Source of the DNA: Siphonodentalium dalli
Taxonomy: Eukaryota; Mollusca; Scaphopoda; Gadilida; Siphonodentaliidae
Direction: 5' to 3'
NCBI GenBank assembly: GCA_032622095.1
Contig: CP136062.1
Span: 140,448,351-140,512,350, forward strand
DNA: 64,000 nt
Shown here: piece by piece, positions 13,201 through 28,200 of the stretch
Layout: every line of letters starts with the position of its first letter
Numbering within the stretch: the stretch's first letter is position 1
Notes under the pieces: model-generated
Told to the model about the DNA's origin: nothing
The model's database searches: none
The model's input: only the letters and a program-made list of their open reading frames with translations
Position numbers and translations under genes: made by a program

Positions 13201-16200
13201 ATTTCTTGAAAGAGTGACCATGATGGTAGATCTTAACCCTTTCATGACTGGAGCTTCCTGAAATTTTGTGATAACCCTGTGCCAATGCACTGTCTTATAT
13301 ATGCGAGTCTCCCATAGGGAGCCTCACATATAAAGAGATTGTACTGGCCTAACAATATTTACCTTGACCTTGTACGCCAGTGCATTCTCTTATATATGTG
13401 AAACTCCCATATATAAGATATGCACTGGCACAGGATCTTTAATACTGCGCTGCTCCCATTACAAGTGGATCAAGGTATTGATACTCTACTTTTCACCATT
13501 CTATTCACTTATTGTAATTATATTGTTGGTGGAATGAGTCATTTTAAAGTAAGTATGTAGTATTTGATTTCTCTTATGAGTTTCAAGTAGAGATGGGCGG
13601 TTGTGAAAATTTGCCTCGGTTTTCGGTTTCGGTTGTGGAAAAAGAGTTGAGTCTCGGTTTCGGTTTTTATTAATAAAAATAACTAATGTGAACAAAATCT
13701 AATTATGCTTCATCATATTACAAAGAAAACACACCAATTTTATCACCATAACTTGTGAGATACATGTCCTTTTATAATTGTAAATTATGTATCATATTTT
13801 TACTATTACATGTATATTGTTAATGTCCATGTCGAGTGGCAGTGCTAGAATGCAAGTGAGTCTGTGTATTGTGTATGACTGCAATTCATCATCATATGAT
13901 CATAAGTGTGAAATAATATAATGATCATTTATATTGGCATAAAACTAATGTGTGTGACTAGATATATGTGTATAGTTATGATTTGAAATATAAAATTTGA
14001 AATAAACAAACTGAAAATAAAACATGACTAGAATCTCTCAATCACATTATCTGGCTATATGCCTATTAATACCATATTTAGGGAACATAATACTGTACAC
14101 ACTATACATGCATCCAATACAAGTCACCTGAATGAGTGCTATTTCTCAACAGTTTACCGACAAACGGTATAATTCATTCCGGCTCCGATTCCGGCATAAC
14201 ATTTTTAATCAACGGCGCACAAATATATTTGACGATTTAACATCCAAACAGTGATAAAAACTAATAGGGGGTGCGGGTAACAATCATTGATACCTTTTGA
14301 TATCGTATCCTCGTTATCAAATTCACCTTTCAGAGTATTTGTACAGCCTTAATGATTAAAAGAACATGAGAAATAAACTGACTTGTGTTGTGTTTACTAC
14401 GGCGAAAATAGGTGTACATGGAAGCAACGTAATTAATTCGTCATGCGATTTCACTATGCGAACTCCTTTCTGCATATATTACAGGCAGCACACTTAGATT
14501 TCTTATCTTTCTTTGAAAAATATTTCCACACAGGACTCGTTTGTTCGTCGTGCTCTGCCATGATTACAGGAAGTTGTGACAACCGAAACTACGGGTTTTC
14601 CCAACTTACCACGGTTGTCATTTCCGGTTTTTCCCCGACAACCGAAACCGAACTGATTCCACGGTTAACCGCTCATCTCTAGTTTCAAGCCTCGATATTA
14701 CTGGCCTGTCAGGTTGAAACCTACTGAAAATGTTGATATGACAGGCTGAAATGTTTTTGTACAGTAATGCTCTAAATAATCGACTCCTTAACCACAACAA
14801 AATTATGGGTAACTTTTCAGGATTTAGTCGGAAATATGGCTTGTTACCATTCATTGCATTTATTTGGCATTGTCACGAACGCAGCCCTCATAATTGGCTA
14901 CGGCAATCGGCAAATGCCGAAGCCATTTGCTGAAGCAAGCTGGGCCACGATAAAGGTTGCCGTAGCAGATTGCCGAAGCCAAACAATATGAATTAAAAGG
15001 GCTGCGAACGAATACGGGACACAATGTTATTGACATATAGTCATGCCCCGCAGTAATTCCATTACACTCACGCGCTGATGTCGATTCCGCATTTTCCATC
15101 GCCACTCATATGACATCATATAGGTAGACACAATTAACGCCGTGTTTTTAATTAGTTTACTCATTTGACGTCATTTGAGGATTTGCGACGGAGATAGCCG
15201 ACAACGGGTGGGGGTATTATTTATTTATTTCACGGCTTATTTATTACGCGATTGTTATGGGACTTGGATCATTGTGATCACAATAGGGGTGGCTTTCCGA
15301 TAGTGTTTTGTTGTTTCATCAGGATAGCAATCCTTTAAAGTTACATTTAACATCATGCACTCGTTGGTAGTTATTCCATAAATACTTTATGTTCGTTCGA
15401 GCAGCAAGCGAGTTACAACATAAGAGCTCTTCTTGCAGTTTCTTTTAAATTTTGGGTGTAATAGCTGATAATTTCTAAATTATTTCAAGATTTGATGAGA
15501 TTCAGAGAATATTTTCCAAATGACATTTCATATTTTTTTTACTATTTTATATACAGATTATCAACAAGATTGATGAGGTGATAATATCCCGGAACTGTAG
15601 CCACAGTGAGCTGCAGGCTAACAGTTACGAAAAGTTTGCTGTAGATCTGACAAGTTATCTGCGGAAAATATTCTTATGCTTCTCTGAACCAGTGCTTAAA
15701 ACGGTAAGATTCTAGCTGAACATTTCTGGTATGGTACCATGGCCGTCTAGTCCAGGATAGGTTTACCCAAGTTCCTGGACCAAATTAACTCTTTCATCCC
15801 TGAATATACAGATATAGATGTCCCAGAACCCTGGATTATCAGCTTGCCTAATAAAAATTATGTGTCCCTGATATATTGCTGCAACACTACCTTTAGAGTG
15901 ATGTTGGGTATGGCAAACTGAATGTTTTATGATCGTTAACAGGTGACCTTCAATTTGTGTTATATACCAATTGGGGGCGTCACATCTAAATGATATATCA
16001 GGTGTGTGCAGGTGAGAACCGAGAAGGGACATTGAATCCCAACATATGCTATAGGGGCATGTATCACCTGTATCTGGGATATCAAATTAGCATATCAATG
16101 TTTTCCACAAATACTAGGGCCCGACGAAGCTTCGAGATTCGATTCGATTTTGAATCTTACGTTCCGATTCGATTCGATTCGAAAGCGGTTGTGTGATTCG

Positions 16201-19200
16201 TGATATTTTGAATCGTTGTATAGAAGTCCTTTATCACCGGTAATAGACTGCATTATATATACAAAACATTCATTATATGATTTATATCCCCAATACTTAA
16301 CCTGAGGCTCCTCCCGCGACCATCTGGGACCTCCGTGGTCCAATGTGTATAGGGTAAGTTGTCCAATAGCCCACTGCTTATATATATATTGGCCTCCCAG
16401 TCCCATCGCAGTGCTGGTTACTCGTGGCAGGCCGGTGGGTTACTCGTGCAACCTGCTACATGGTAGGTCTGTTGTGGTTCGCATGTTCATCGGTTGTACC
16501 ATAATCGTAGCGCACACGGGTTTCCTCCACCACACAAAAACAGCAATTTTGCCCGGCCCCAGCTGCAGAAGCGTGTGAATTTATTGTGGGACATATTTGT
16601 ATATCGGTATTTGACATTCTTACCAGAAAAGCCTATATTGCGTTACTCAGCTGAATCAAATAATATATATTTATTAATTTAAAACTTAATACGATATCAA
16701 TATATTAAATAAACATTTTGGGCTCCAACATGTCGTGTCTAAATCCGATCAGCATCTTTATACAGAATATGTTATCCGGGAAATGGAATATGGTTGACCA
16801 TTTAGCTTTCATGACAACTCAATTGATCCGATGGACAGGCCCAAATTGGGATACTATATATAGTTCCTGTAATCCCGTTTGCGTATGCGCCATTCCCAAG
16901 TCACGATGCGCAATTTTGATATCGCACGTGCCTGCTGTGTGCGACAGGGTGAAGCTTACATGCGCAGAAGAGTTTCCAGTTGCAATGACTCGAATCAGAC
17001 TCCATTGACTCCAAAGTTCCAAACTGCTTACTTTCACGAACTTCACGCATAGTGGCAGTGCCACAAAATATGAAATGATGTCGTGCCATTCTCATATATT
17101 AAACTTTTTAAACTGTGATTAAATATTGTTCATATCATGTCATAGAAGTTAAGTTTAATGAACCTCTTTCGTAATCTGAGTTATCTCACTGACGTTATAA
17201 AATCATTGGACATTTGCCCCATTTTTGCTTGTACCTTCCACTGATCGGTACTGCCAATCTACTAAAGTGTTTGAAAAAGATTCGATTCGAGATTCGATTC
17301 GATGTTGAAATTGCCGATTCGTCGGGCCCTAACAAATACATACATGTATGTGTCATTCTTTGCAAGTGTGGTGTATACACTTGGTTGTGATGCCACCGTG
17401 CATGGTTTCAAATGTTTTACCAATCGGTTCAATGAACATAATTGCTTTATCAAAGGCACGAGCAGACCAGTACTGACCCAGCTAATATGACAGAAAGACG
17501 CTATTTGACCGAAACAGACATATACTCCCACATCTAGCAATTTTAGACCCAGGGATTTACTTGTCACTATGCTGAGGAATTATGATAACATTCCAAATAA
17601 AACAACTGCCAATGTCCTGATTCGATTCCCAAAATGATTATGAATGTCGATTTCATGTTTATAATATACACGTGCAGCTATTATTAGATTACGTGCGGCC
17701 ATCTTAGATTTCAAAATTCAATCCATTAGCACGGGCTACAGTCCGTACTGTTCGCCTGATCGTCATGAAATTTGTCATGGATGTTAATATTGACATGTAG
17801 ATGGGAACGAGTAATTTTGGGGTCATTCGGCCAAAAAACATGGCCACCAGCAGTCATCTTCGATTTTACTCTTTGCATGACTAAATCCTTTAGCACGGGC
17901 TACAGGTCGTACCTTTAGTCTGATAATCATGAAATTTGTCATGGCTGTTCAAATTGGAATGTAGATTGGAACGAGTCATTTTGGGGTCATTCGGACAAAA
18001 AACATGGCCGCCAGTGGCCATCTTTGTTTTCAAAATTCAATCCATTAGCACGGGCCACAGGTCGCACTGTTCGTCTGATCATCATGAAATTTGTCATGGA
18101 TGTTAATATTGACATGTAGATGGGAACTAAATCCTTTAGCACGGGCTACAGGTCGTACCTTTAGTCTGATCATCATAAAATTTGTCATGGATGTTAACAA
18201 TGACATGTAGATTGGAACGAGTCATTTTGGGGTCATTCGGCCAAAAAACATGGCCGCCAGCAGCCGTCTTGGATTTTACTCTTTGCATGACTAAATCCTT
18301 TAGCACGGGCTACAGGTCCTACTTTTAGTCTGATCATCATAAAATTTGTAAAGAATGTTAATAATCACATGTAGATGGGAACGAGTCATTTTGGGGTCAT
18401 TCGCCCAAAAAACATGGCCGCCAGCAGCCATCTTGGATTTTACTCTTTGTATGACTAAATCCTTTAGCACGGGCTACAGGTCGTACATTTAGTCTGATCA
18501 TTATAAAATTTGTCATGGCTGTTGAAATTGGAATGTAGATGGGAACGAGTCATTTTGGGGTCATTCGGACAAAAAACATGGCCGCCAGCAGCCATCTTGC
18601 ATTTAAAAATTTAATCCATTAGCACGGGCCACAGTTAGTACTGTTCGTCTGATCATCATGAAATTTGTCATGGATGTTAATATTGACATGTAGATGGGAA
18701 CGAGTACTTTTGGGGTCATTTGGCCGAAAAACATGGCCGCCATCAGCCATCTTGGATTTTACTCTTTGTATGACTAAATTCTTTAGCACGGGCTACAGGT
18801 CGTACCTTTAGTCTGATCATCATAAAATATGTCATGGATGTTAACAATGACATGTAGATGGGAACGAGTAATTTTGGGGTCAATCGGCCAAAAAACATGG
18901 CCACCAGCAGCCATCTTGGATTTTACTCTTTGTATGACTAAATCCTTTAGCACGGGCTACAGGTTGTATCTTTAGTCTGATCATCATAAAATTTGTCAGG
19001 AATGTTAATAATGACATGTAGATGGGAACGAGTCATTTTGGGGTCATTCGGCCAAAAAACATGGCCGTCAGCAGCCATCTTGGATTTTACTCTTTGTATG
19101 ACTAAATCCTTTAGCACGGGCTACAGGTCATACCTTTAGTCTGATCATCATAAAAAATTTCATGGCTGTTGAAATTGGAATGTAAATGGGAACGAGTCAT

Positions 19201-22200
19201 TTTGGGGTCATTCGGACAAAAAACATGGCCGCCAGTGGCCATCTTGGATTTCAAAATTTAATCCATTAGCACGGGCCACAGGTCGTACTGTTCGTCTGAT
19301 CATCATGAAATTTGTCATGGATGTTAATATTGACATGTAGATGGGAACGAGTAATTTTGGGGTCATTTGGCGAAAAAACTTGGCCGCCAGCAGCCATCTT
19401 GGATTTTACTCTTTGTATGACTAAATTCTTTAGCACGGGCTACAGGTTGTACCTTTAGTCTGATCATCATAAAATTTGTCATGGATGTTAACAATGACAT
19501 GTAGATGGGAACGAGTCATTTTGGGGTCATTCGGACAAAAAACATGGCCTCCAGCGGCCATCTTGGATTTCAAAATTTAATCCATTAGCACGGGCCACAG
19601 GTCGTACTGTTCGTCTGATCATCATGAAATTTGTCATGGATGTTAATATTGACATGTTGATGGGAACGAGTAATTTTGGGGTCATTCAGGGTCATTTGGC
19701 ATAAAAACGTGGCCGCCAGCAGCCATCTTGGATTTTACTCTTTGTATGACTAAATTCTTTAGCATGGGCTACAGGTCGTACCTTTAGTCTGATCGTCATA
19801 AAATTTGTCATGGATGTTAACGATGACATGTAGATGGGAACGACTCATTTTGGGGTCATTCGGCCGAAAACATGGCCGCCAGCAGCCATCTTGGATTTTA
19901 CTCTTTGTATGACTAAATTCTTTAGCACGCTACTTGTCGTACGTTTAGTCTGATCATCATAAAATTTGTCATGAATGTTAATAATGACATGTTGATGGGA
20001 ACGAGTCATTTTGGGGTCAATCAGCCGAAAAACATGGCCACCAGCAGCCATCTTGGATTTTACTCTTTGTATGACTAAATTCTTTAGCACGGGCTACATG
20101 GTGTACCTTTAGTCTGATCATCATAAAATTTGTCATTGATGTTAACGATGACATGTAGATGGGAACGACTCATTTTGGGGTCATTCGGCCGAAAACATGG
20201 CCGTCAGCAGCCATCTTGGATTTTACTTTTCTCTTCATGTCTATAAACTAGTATTAGACATTCAACTTTCTACATTCCTAATCGCTCCATTGACTGTAAT
20301 ATATTAAATTATTCCCTTTCCAAGTTGAGCTACAGTGTCATTGACACTTTCATTTCATAAACATAATAATAATAATTGTATCGGTAAGTGATAAACAATA
20401 AACCAAAATCGAAATGTGACTCAAAGCACCATGCACACCTGTCGGTAGTATTGCATCATCGATTTTTAGGAAAACCCAAAATAGTAATCGTGACGTCATA
20501 CAGCTGCTGTCTATATTTATAGGCCCGGAAAGTCTCTTAATCGTGTACATGCTAGGTATTCGTGTGCACCGATAAATTAGTATTGATGCCGAATATCACC
20601 CAAAGGATATACAAGTCGCTAACCAATAAAATCATTTGTATATCTCTGGAAATATTTTATTATTCCAGACAATTGCGCGCTGCCCGCTAAAGCGGGCTGC
20701 CGGGATGAACGTAAATCACGTCCTGCCCGCTTTAGCGGGCTGTCGGGTTGAAAGAGTTAATCATACATTCTTGGATTAATAAAAAATTATGATACATTTC
20801 TGCTGGTAAACTTTTTTTATTGCATAAAATTTCATGGCATTTTTGTTGTTACAATTTTTGTAATTTATATCAGTTTTGTGTGACTTCTTAGTGTGACTGA
20901 GTTTCTTCATATCGCCAATTCTTCTGAAAGTGCCCTATTTTTTTCTTTTATGATTACCCGGTAATGGGCCGGTATGAAAATTGTGACATCAACTCAATAA
21001 TGAGATTTAATCTGTAGGTGATTTTTCTTAATCTTATAGTATATTAAACACTTCAGCTCGCAAAGGCTTACATTACACAAGATGAGAAATTAAAATCCAA
21101 AGACCTTGAAGAAATCAGTGAGGCAGGTCAACAAGGTACAAGCAGCCAGAACTCACAAAACTCTAACTGTAATGCTAACACTGCCTCCCTTGCAGCAACA
21201 TCAAACAGGTTAGTGTATTCTTCCATTCATCTGAAATAATTAACAATGGTTATATATCCTTATTGTCTAGTTTCCAGTGGTCGAGTTGTTAGCATGCTTG
21301 ACTCTAGGCTCATGAGAATCACAATTGTTTCTTCGAATCAAATCGGTGGCAAGATTTCACATCAAATTGTATTTTGAATCGAACCACCTTACCGGTATTT
21401 CAAAGTTCAGCGACAAAAACAATTTGATTTTCCTCGCCGGCGATTGTAGAAAAAATGATGAGTAATTTATCACTTAATGATGGCCCTACACTGTAATATT
21501 TAAAAGATTATACTGGACAGTTCAATTGATAAATGAAATCTGACTAGAAGGAGGTATTGTGAATACTATAGAGAAAAAGACCGGGATGTTGAATCCAGTA
21601 TCCTTAGATTCCACGATATATAATACAGGTATGTCATGTAGCCTGCTTATGGACTGTGATTATTTAGAACTTCAAAAAATTACTAGTTAATCATCATACA
21701 TGGGGGGGGGGCAAGGGGACTAATCCAATGTGTTCCACATGACATACCAACCATATGGATTGACAAATCCAGAGTAGACAGGATAACTCTGCACCGACCC
21801 ACTTGTATACCCCAATCGGCAAATCTCGTCCATCTCTGTCAAGTATGCCTGGAGGTCAAGGGTCGATGAGTCCAGAATGGTGTTTACTCTAATGATTGAT
21901 ACAATACACATACATGGCTACTTTTTTGATAAAAATCCACAAAAAAATTGTGTGTTTCCCAATACGACCTCATTTATTTTCCCCTGGCGGAAACCCAGGG
22001 TTATCTCCCTTCTGCTAAATGAGATGCAGTCAGTGTTTTAATGACACTTTTGTGTATATATTAGAGAAAGATGCACAAGTGGGAGGTTTAGAAAAAAATT
22101 TAATCAAACATTTTGTGTGATTTCTCATCATATAGAATCTCTAACATTCGCAGGAGCCGACTTGACTCCTAACATCAATGTGTGAATATGACATACACTC

Positions 22201-25200
22201 AAATTCCACTCTCTGCCATTGAACGTCAAATGCTTGGTATCCTTCAGTAAGTAACCTTGTCCTGCAGTTATTAAGGGAGGACTCGCCCATTGACCAAACA
22301 TCCAGTCGGGAGTTGATATATCTTGCTAGTATGTTAATCCTTATAATTGGTTGCTTGGATTACTTACTCCTAAGCAAAGATGGATAATTCATGCTTTACG
22401 ACCAGAGAGGATGATGATGTCAAGTGCATTGAAACTAGATCATGCCATGAATCTCTACTCTGGCTAACGCCTGTAGAGATCATATTCCACCAGTACAAGA
22501 CCTGGGAACTTTTTGAAGTTTTGACAGAGAACCTTATAATGATGAAACATAATGCAGGGAATATATTTCTTAGTTATTATCTGTGTCTTAATAATGTAAT
22601 TCACTGTAGGTCAAGGACGAAACTCAAAATTTCACGATTTAAGTTACTTTGTGAGCGATTTTGCTTCGTGTCGCTAACAATTATGGAATTTCTCCTGGGT
22701 AATTAATTCAATATTTATTGTGATATCGGCTCACAAAAGTCACGTAAAAGCAAGCAATGTCCAGTTGGGACCTTCACCTACAGCAATGTACATTACTCAG
22801 GAACAGATAATAACTAAGAAATATATTTACCGCATTATTTTTTCGACTTTATAAGGTTCCCATCAAAACTTCAAAAAGTTCCCAGGTTTTGTACTGGTGG
22901 AATATGATATATACGGGCGTTAGCCAGAGTAGAGATTCATGGCATGATCTTCATTGAAACTAATTGATATGCACTATATCAATACATCTGATATTATTCA
23001 AGTTGTAAGCTAACTTTAAAAAAATCTTTTTCCCATAAAAATGATTTAAATGATTTGTGTGGCCAGTATGTGGTTCAGGTTTCACTAAAGATAACAACAC
23101 ACAATTTATGATAATATTTGTTGTTGTTCTCTTTGTTATCAGATCACCTGCGACAAAGTTTCTGGTTTGATACAGACATCAGTGTGTCGGATGTCAGTCA
23201 GACACAGTCTGTGTTTGCCAGCATTTCTCTTTTGATTCCGGATAATTTTAGTTGGCTGGAGTTATATTTATCAAATTTAGTTTTAGTGTTGCTAATTTAA
23301 AGGCCAACTTAATTTTCGAGTCTCCGATAATTTTTTTTTTAGTGACTTGATATACGGTTTTAATAACAATCTATGCCATAAAATATGATTAAAATACTAT
23401 AATTCATCACTATTTGTAACATCTGTGTCTCAGAAGATGCCCACAGAGAAATAGAAAACTGCTGAAGACTTCCCCCCTCTGGCATCCAGAATGCAACAGA
23501 ATTCAAACTTTTTTCAATGAAAGGGGAAGAACTCTATCTTTAATATATAGAGTTATTCCCCCTGCATTGAAAATAATACTGATTTTTACTTCAATCTTGA
23601 TGACAAAATGGTTTGGCAACTCAACAAAAACAACATGTCTACAGTTTATTACACCGGATAAATTGATAATACAATGTTTTGGAGCTTCCTCTTTCAAATG
23701 GTATATAATATGGCATATATTTTATATAAAGTAATCTGGGGGTTCGAAAATTAAGTGGGCCTTTAAAAATACAAGCTAAATTCGCACTTCAATTTTGCTT
23801 GCCCAGTTTTTATCGAATTATTGTCTTTCACAAAAAAAACTTCCCAATTGCTTGTTTCCAGATGCTAAGTTTATAATTTAAATTCATATGTTCAAATGGA
23901 TTGTTAATTTGAAAATACAGGTAGACCAGACCTGTTGTTTTCGGTTATCAAAATCGACAATTTGCTTTTTTTTTCCGATAATATCAATATAAATTTAGAT
24001 ATCTTTTTCAATTGCAGTTTGAAACAAGTCAAAAGTTGTATTATGCTTGGTATGGCTGTTAATAAAATGTCCTGTTTTTTCCACAGGTTCCAAATAGCAC
24101 ATATGCATTTTAATGAAATAAAAAAGAAGCTTGGGGTGAAGACATCAGAGTCACACATACTGCATGGTGTAGCCCGAGATCGATATATGAATAAACTTGC
24201 AAAGATCAGGGAAAAGGTATGTGGCAGTTTTTCAGCTCACCATGATGAAACCAAGGCCTTGTTGACTTGTAGTCCAAGTCTTCTCGTACTAAAACCAGCT
24301 AAGATATTGGGTTGGCTAGATGCTGGATTTTAGTCCGAGATCGCGCCCTATGCCTTCTTATGACACGAGTTAAGCGTTAATGACCCGCTCAAATAAAACC
24401 ACAATTATATGAAATAAAATATCACAATTGCGACAATAAACGGATATTTTCCGCAGAAGACATGCTATTTGATCTGAAACCCACATCAGTTGTGAATTGA
24501 AAGCGGTAATTTAATGTGAAAAGAGACAATTACCGCACTGTTTACAAATTTTTTAAAGTATGCGAACTCAGTTGACCTCGCGAACTGTGTTTGGCATTTT
24601 CCGTTGTAAATATTCCGTAGATTTTCGACTAACCATGCAAATTACGATGAATTCTCCATTGTAATCGTAATTATGTGTGTCAATAAATAAAAAATAAATA
24701 GATTAAATAGACATTGAAGATATAAATGTAATACATTAAATAAATTACGGGAATTACAACCATCTCAAAGTTTAAAACAGTGTAAACACAACGAGCATTA
24801 GAATAAATATGGCGCTACATTTCACCAACATTTGGTGGACTTCCGCGAAATTAAGATATATACTAAGCGAACAGAGCAATATACTGCTCTTGTTAAGCAC
24901 ACAAAAAATCAAACAAAATTTGTATAAATTTTGAACCTTATGTTTGAAAAGTCCCACTAAAACGGAAGAACTATATTTCGAAACTGTGTGATTCGGTTCT
25001 CCGATTATTTTATCAACACAAAAGTCAAAATGCACATGGACGAAAATCACACACATGGCAAGTCAGACACAAGAGTTCTAATTTGCTCCAATTTTGACGA
25101 GTTGCTTGCGAAAATTGTCAACAAAACTACCGTTCTGATCCTCCATTATGTCATTAAGTTTTTAGTTAGGGAATTGTTCTCAAAGCACATAGGAAACTGG

Positions 25201-28200
25201 ACTTTGGGGCGATCGGTTTTCGCCATTTTGTTCAGAAAACCCCGCGCTATATATAGAAACGGAAACTAGTATACCCAAAACAAACTCCGGATTATGCCGA
25301 AGTTATTCGGACCACTTCGGCTTTCAGTTAAAACGTAAACAAACAGAGAAAAAAAGCGATGTTTGTGGCAATCAACCGGAATATTCTATGTGTAATTTAA
25401 CATTAAAGTTAGATTATTATACACCATTATGACCATAAGATGTCACTCTTTCCGATGTATATAACATCACGTATTGATTTGCTAGGTAAATCAAGTAAAA
25501 TACACAACAAATACCCGCCACAAAAATACCCGCCACAAACCTTGGTCGTAAGTCGTGTCATAAGAGACCATATGGGACGATCTCGGACTAAAATCCAGCA
25601 TCTAGCCAACCCAATATCTTAGCTGGTTTTAGTACGAGAAGACTTGGACTAGTTGACTTGGTGATCTGTGTTATGTGGTGGAGTACAGTAATATTTAATT
25701 GTTTTAATTTTAAACAAGTGTTGACTGTCAACTTGTCGTTCAGCCGAGTTGTCATAGATTGTGACTGAAGTTGAGCATGGCAGTCCAATTGCAAGTACAC
25801 CATAACCGAACTGTAACTACACCTTTGGCAAACAGCAACTACACCTTGGCCAAACAGCAGTTGGCCAGTTGAACTGCGGTGCACTTGCCGCTTGACCACA
25901 GTGGCAACATTGAAATCACCGCTGTTACGGGGACTCTTGTTTGTGGCATGCGGGGTAGTATTCTCACACTAACTCAAAATCCCAAATATTTATTTCACTC
26001 TAGTATTTTCATTCGGACTGAGCTCCGTAAAGTAGAGTGGTCTCTTCCAGTCATGTTAGAAGTTACTTAATTTCTTGGACCTACAACAGTGTGTCCACGA
26101 GAATGTCTTTTCCATCTGAACAACCACATTTGTTCACTATATGTTTTTCATCGTATGTTTTGGTCAAATCGGAAGTGTTTTGAGCATTGAACAGTTACTT
26201 TCAAGTCTGGATATAGTTTGTCTGACATTTGCAGAATGAGGTCCCCAGCGGGTGAATTTAGTGACACTATCCCACACAGCGGGCTAGTGTCACCAAATTC
26301 ATCCTCTGGGTCCTCATTCAGCTTAGGCCTCAATTGCTATGGGAGACCTAGAATCAGATTGAAGTTCCCCAGTTGAAGATGGTAATGTTCACCCATTAGT
26401 CACCTCGATTATGCAATTTATCTTCTGCAAATTAGGGGATATAGAAACTGAACAGAAGGGGAAAAGTAATTAAAAGCAATGTTAATTTGAGACTATAGAT
26501 ACATCCCAGAAGATGAGGCCCAAGTAGAATGAGGTCCCCAGAGGGTGAAATTGATGAAACTAGCCCACTGTGCCAAATAGCATCACTAAATTCACCCTCT
26601 GGGGACCTCATTCTGCAAATGTCAGAAACAATATTTCCAGTCTTGGTTATTTTATGAGAAGCTGAGATCATAGTAGATAGTAGACAATTGAGTAAAAAAG
26701 GGTTCCTCTGGCTGTCATACTTAAAGTAATGCCCTAAATAATCAACTCCTTAACCACAGCATAATTATGGGTAATTTTTCAGGATTTAGTCGGAAATATG
26801 GCTTGTTGCCATTCATCGGAAAGCTCTCAGTGAGAGCTTTTCGATGAATGGCAACAAGCCATATTTCCGACTAAATCTTGAAAAATTACCCATAATTCTG
26901 CTGTGGTTAAGGAGTCGATTATTTAGGGCATTACTGTACTAGTATAATCTTAGGATCCCTCCAAGTGAAGAAAAGACTGTTCAATTGTATACTTTTAGAA
27001 CCGAATATGAGAATACATTAAAAAATCAAAAGAGTTAACCCTTTCTATACTGAATGGATTATCCCATGCAGTTAACAAAGTACACATTGGAATAGTTTAT
27101 CATTCATTTGGAGGGGTGTCCAGAAAAAAATGACAGACATATGAAAAAGTAATAAATGTGCAGAAGGCTTCGTATTCACTAGTGGGAAATGTTCCGATAA
27201 GTATGTTGAACTTATTATCTTTGTTGCAGGTGATCTGATAACTATGTTGAACTTATTATCTGAACTTTTCCTTTGGGAAACTACTCGTTAAAAAGTATTT
27301 AGTATAGAAAGGGTTAACATGAAATGCAGAACAGAATAATATCGAGGAATTATGTTGACTTCTGTTAGAATTCTTCAAGTACTCATTTTTAATCCACAGA
27401 CCAAACAGAATATTATTCAGGAGAGCACTGCTGAAGTGATAAAGTCTGCAAATAACTTATCCACTACAAGTATGTACATCTTATCATTCTAATCAAACCT
27501 GAGTTTAGTGTGCCTGCTATTTGCAGAATGAGGTCCCCAGAGGGTGAATTTAGTGACGCTATCCAGCATAGTGGGCTAGCATAACCAAACTCACCCTCTG
27601 GGGACCTCATTCTGCGTCGCGTCATCTGCTATGGGAGACATAGACTCAGATTGAAGTTCCCAAATGGTGAATATTGTGATGTTCACCCATTGGGAACCTC
27701 GATTATGCAATGTTTCGTCTGACAATTTGGGGATATAGAGAAACTAAAAAAGAAATAGAATCAATGTGAAGTTTCTATAGAAATTTGATAATAAAGAAAC
27801 TTTCCAGAGAAGATGAGGCCTAATCAGAATGAGGTCCCCAGACGGTGAATTTAGTGATGCTAGCCCACTATGCGGGATAGCGTCACTAAATTCACCCTCT
27901 GGGGACCTCATTCTGTAAATGACAGGCACACTAAATTCAGGCTTGGTTCTAATGTGTGGCCTCTTTTGTTTGCAGCCTGCTGATTTAGGTGACATCTGTT
28001 CCTTAACCATTCCATGACTGGAGATTTCTGAAATTTGGTGATAACCCTGTGTCAATGCATTCTTTTATATTTGCGAATCTACTATACGGAGCCCTGTTCG
28101 CCTGCAATCTAATGGCATATTACCATGGGCTCCCAAGCTATACTGTAGTCATATGCTTTAACCTTTCCATAACTGGAGCTTCCTGAAATTTTGCGAAAAC

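Noticed and set aside
17690-20250. CRISPR-like array
   Set aside because: Units of about 160 bp with no short repeat-spacer structure, in a eukaryotic intron.
25427-25899. Overlapping ORFs near 25.4-25.9 kb
   Set aside because: They lie in and beside the Mutator-like TIR and share its mirrored reading at 24.3 kb.
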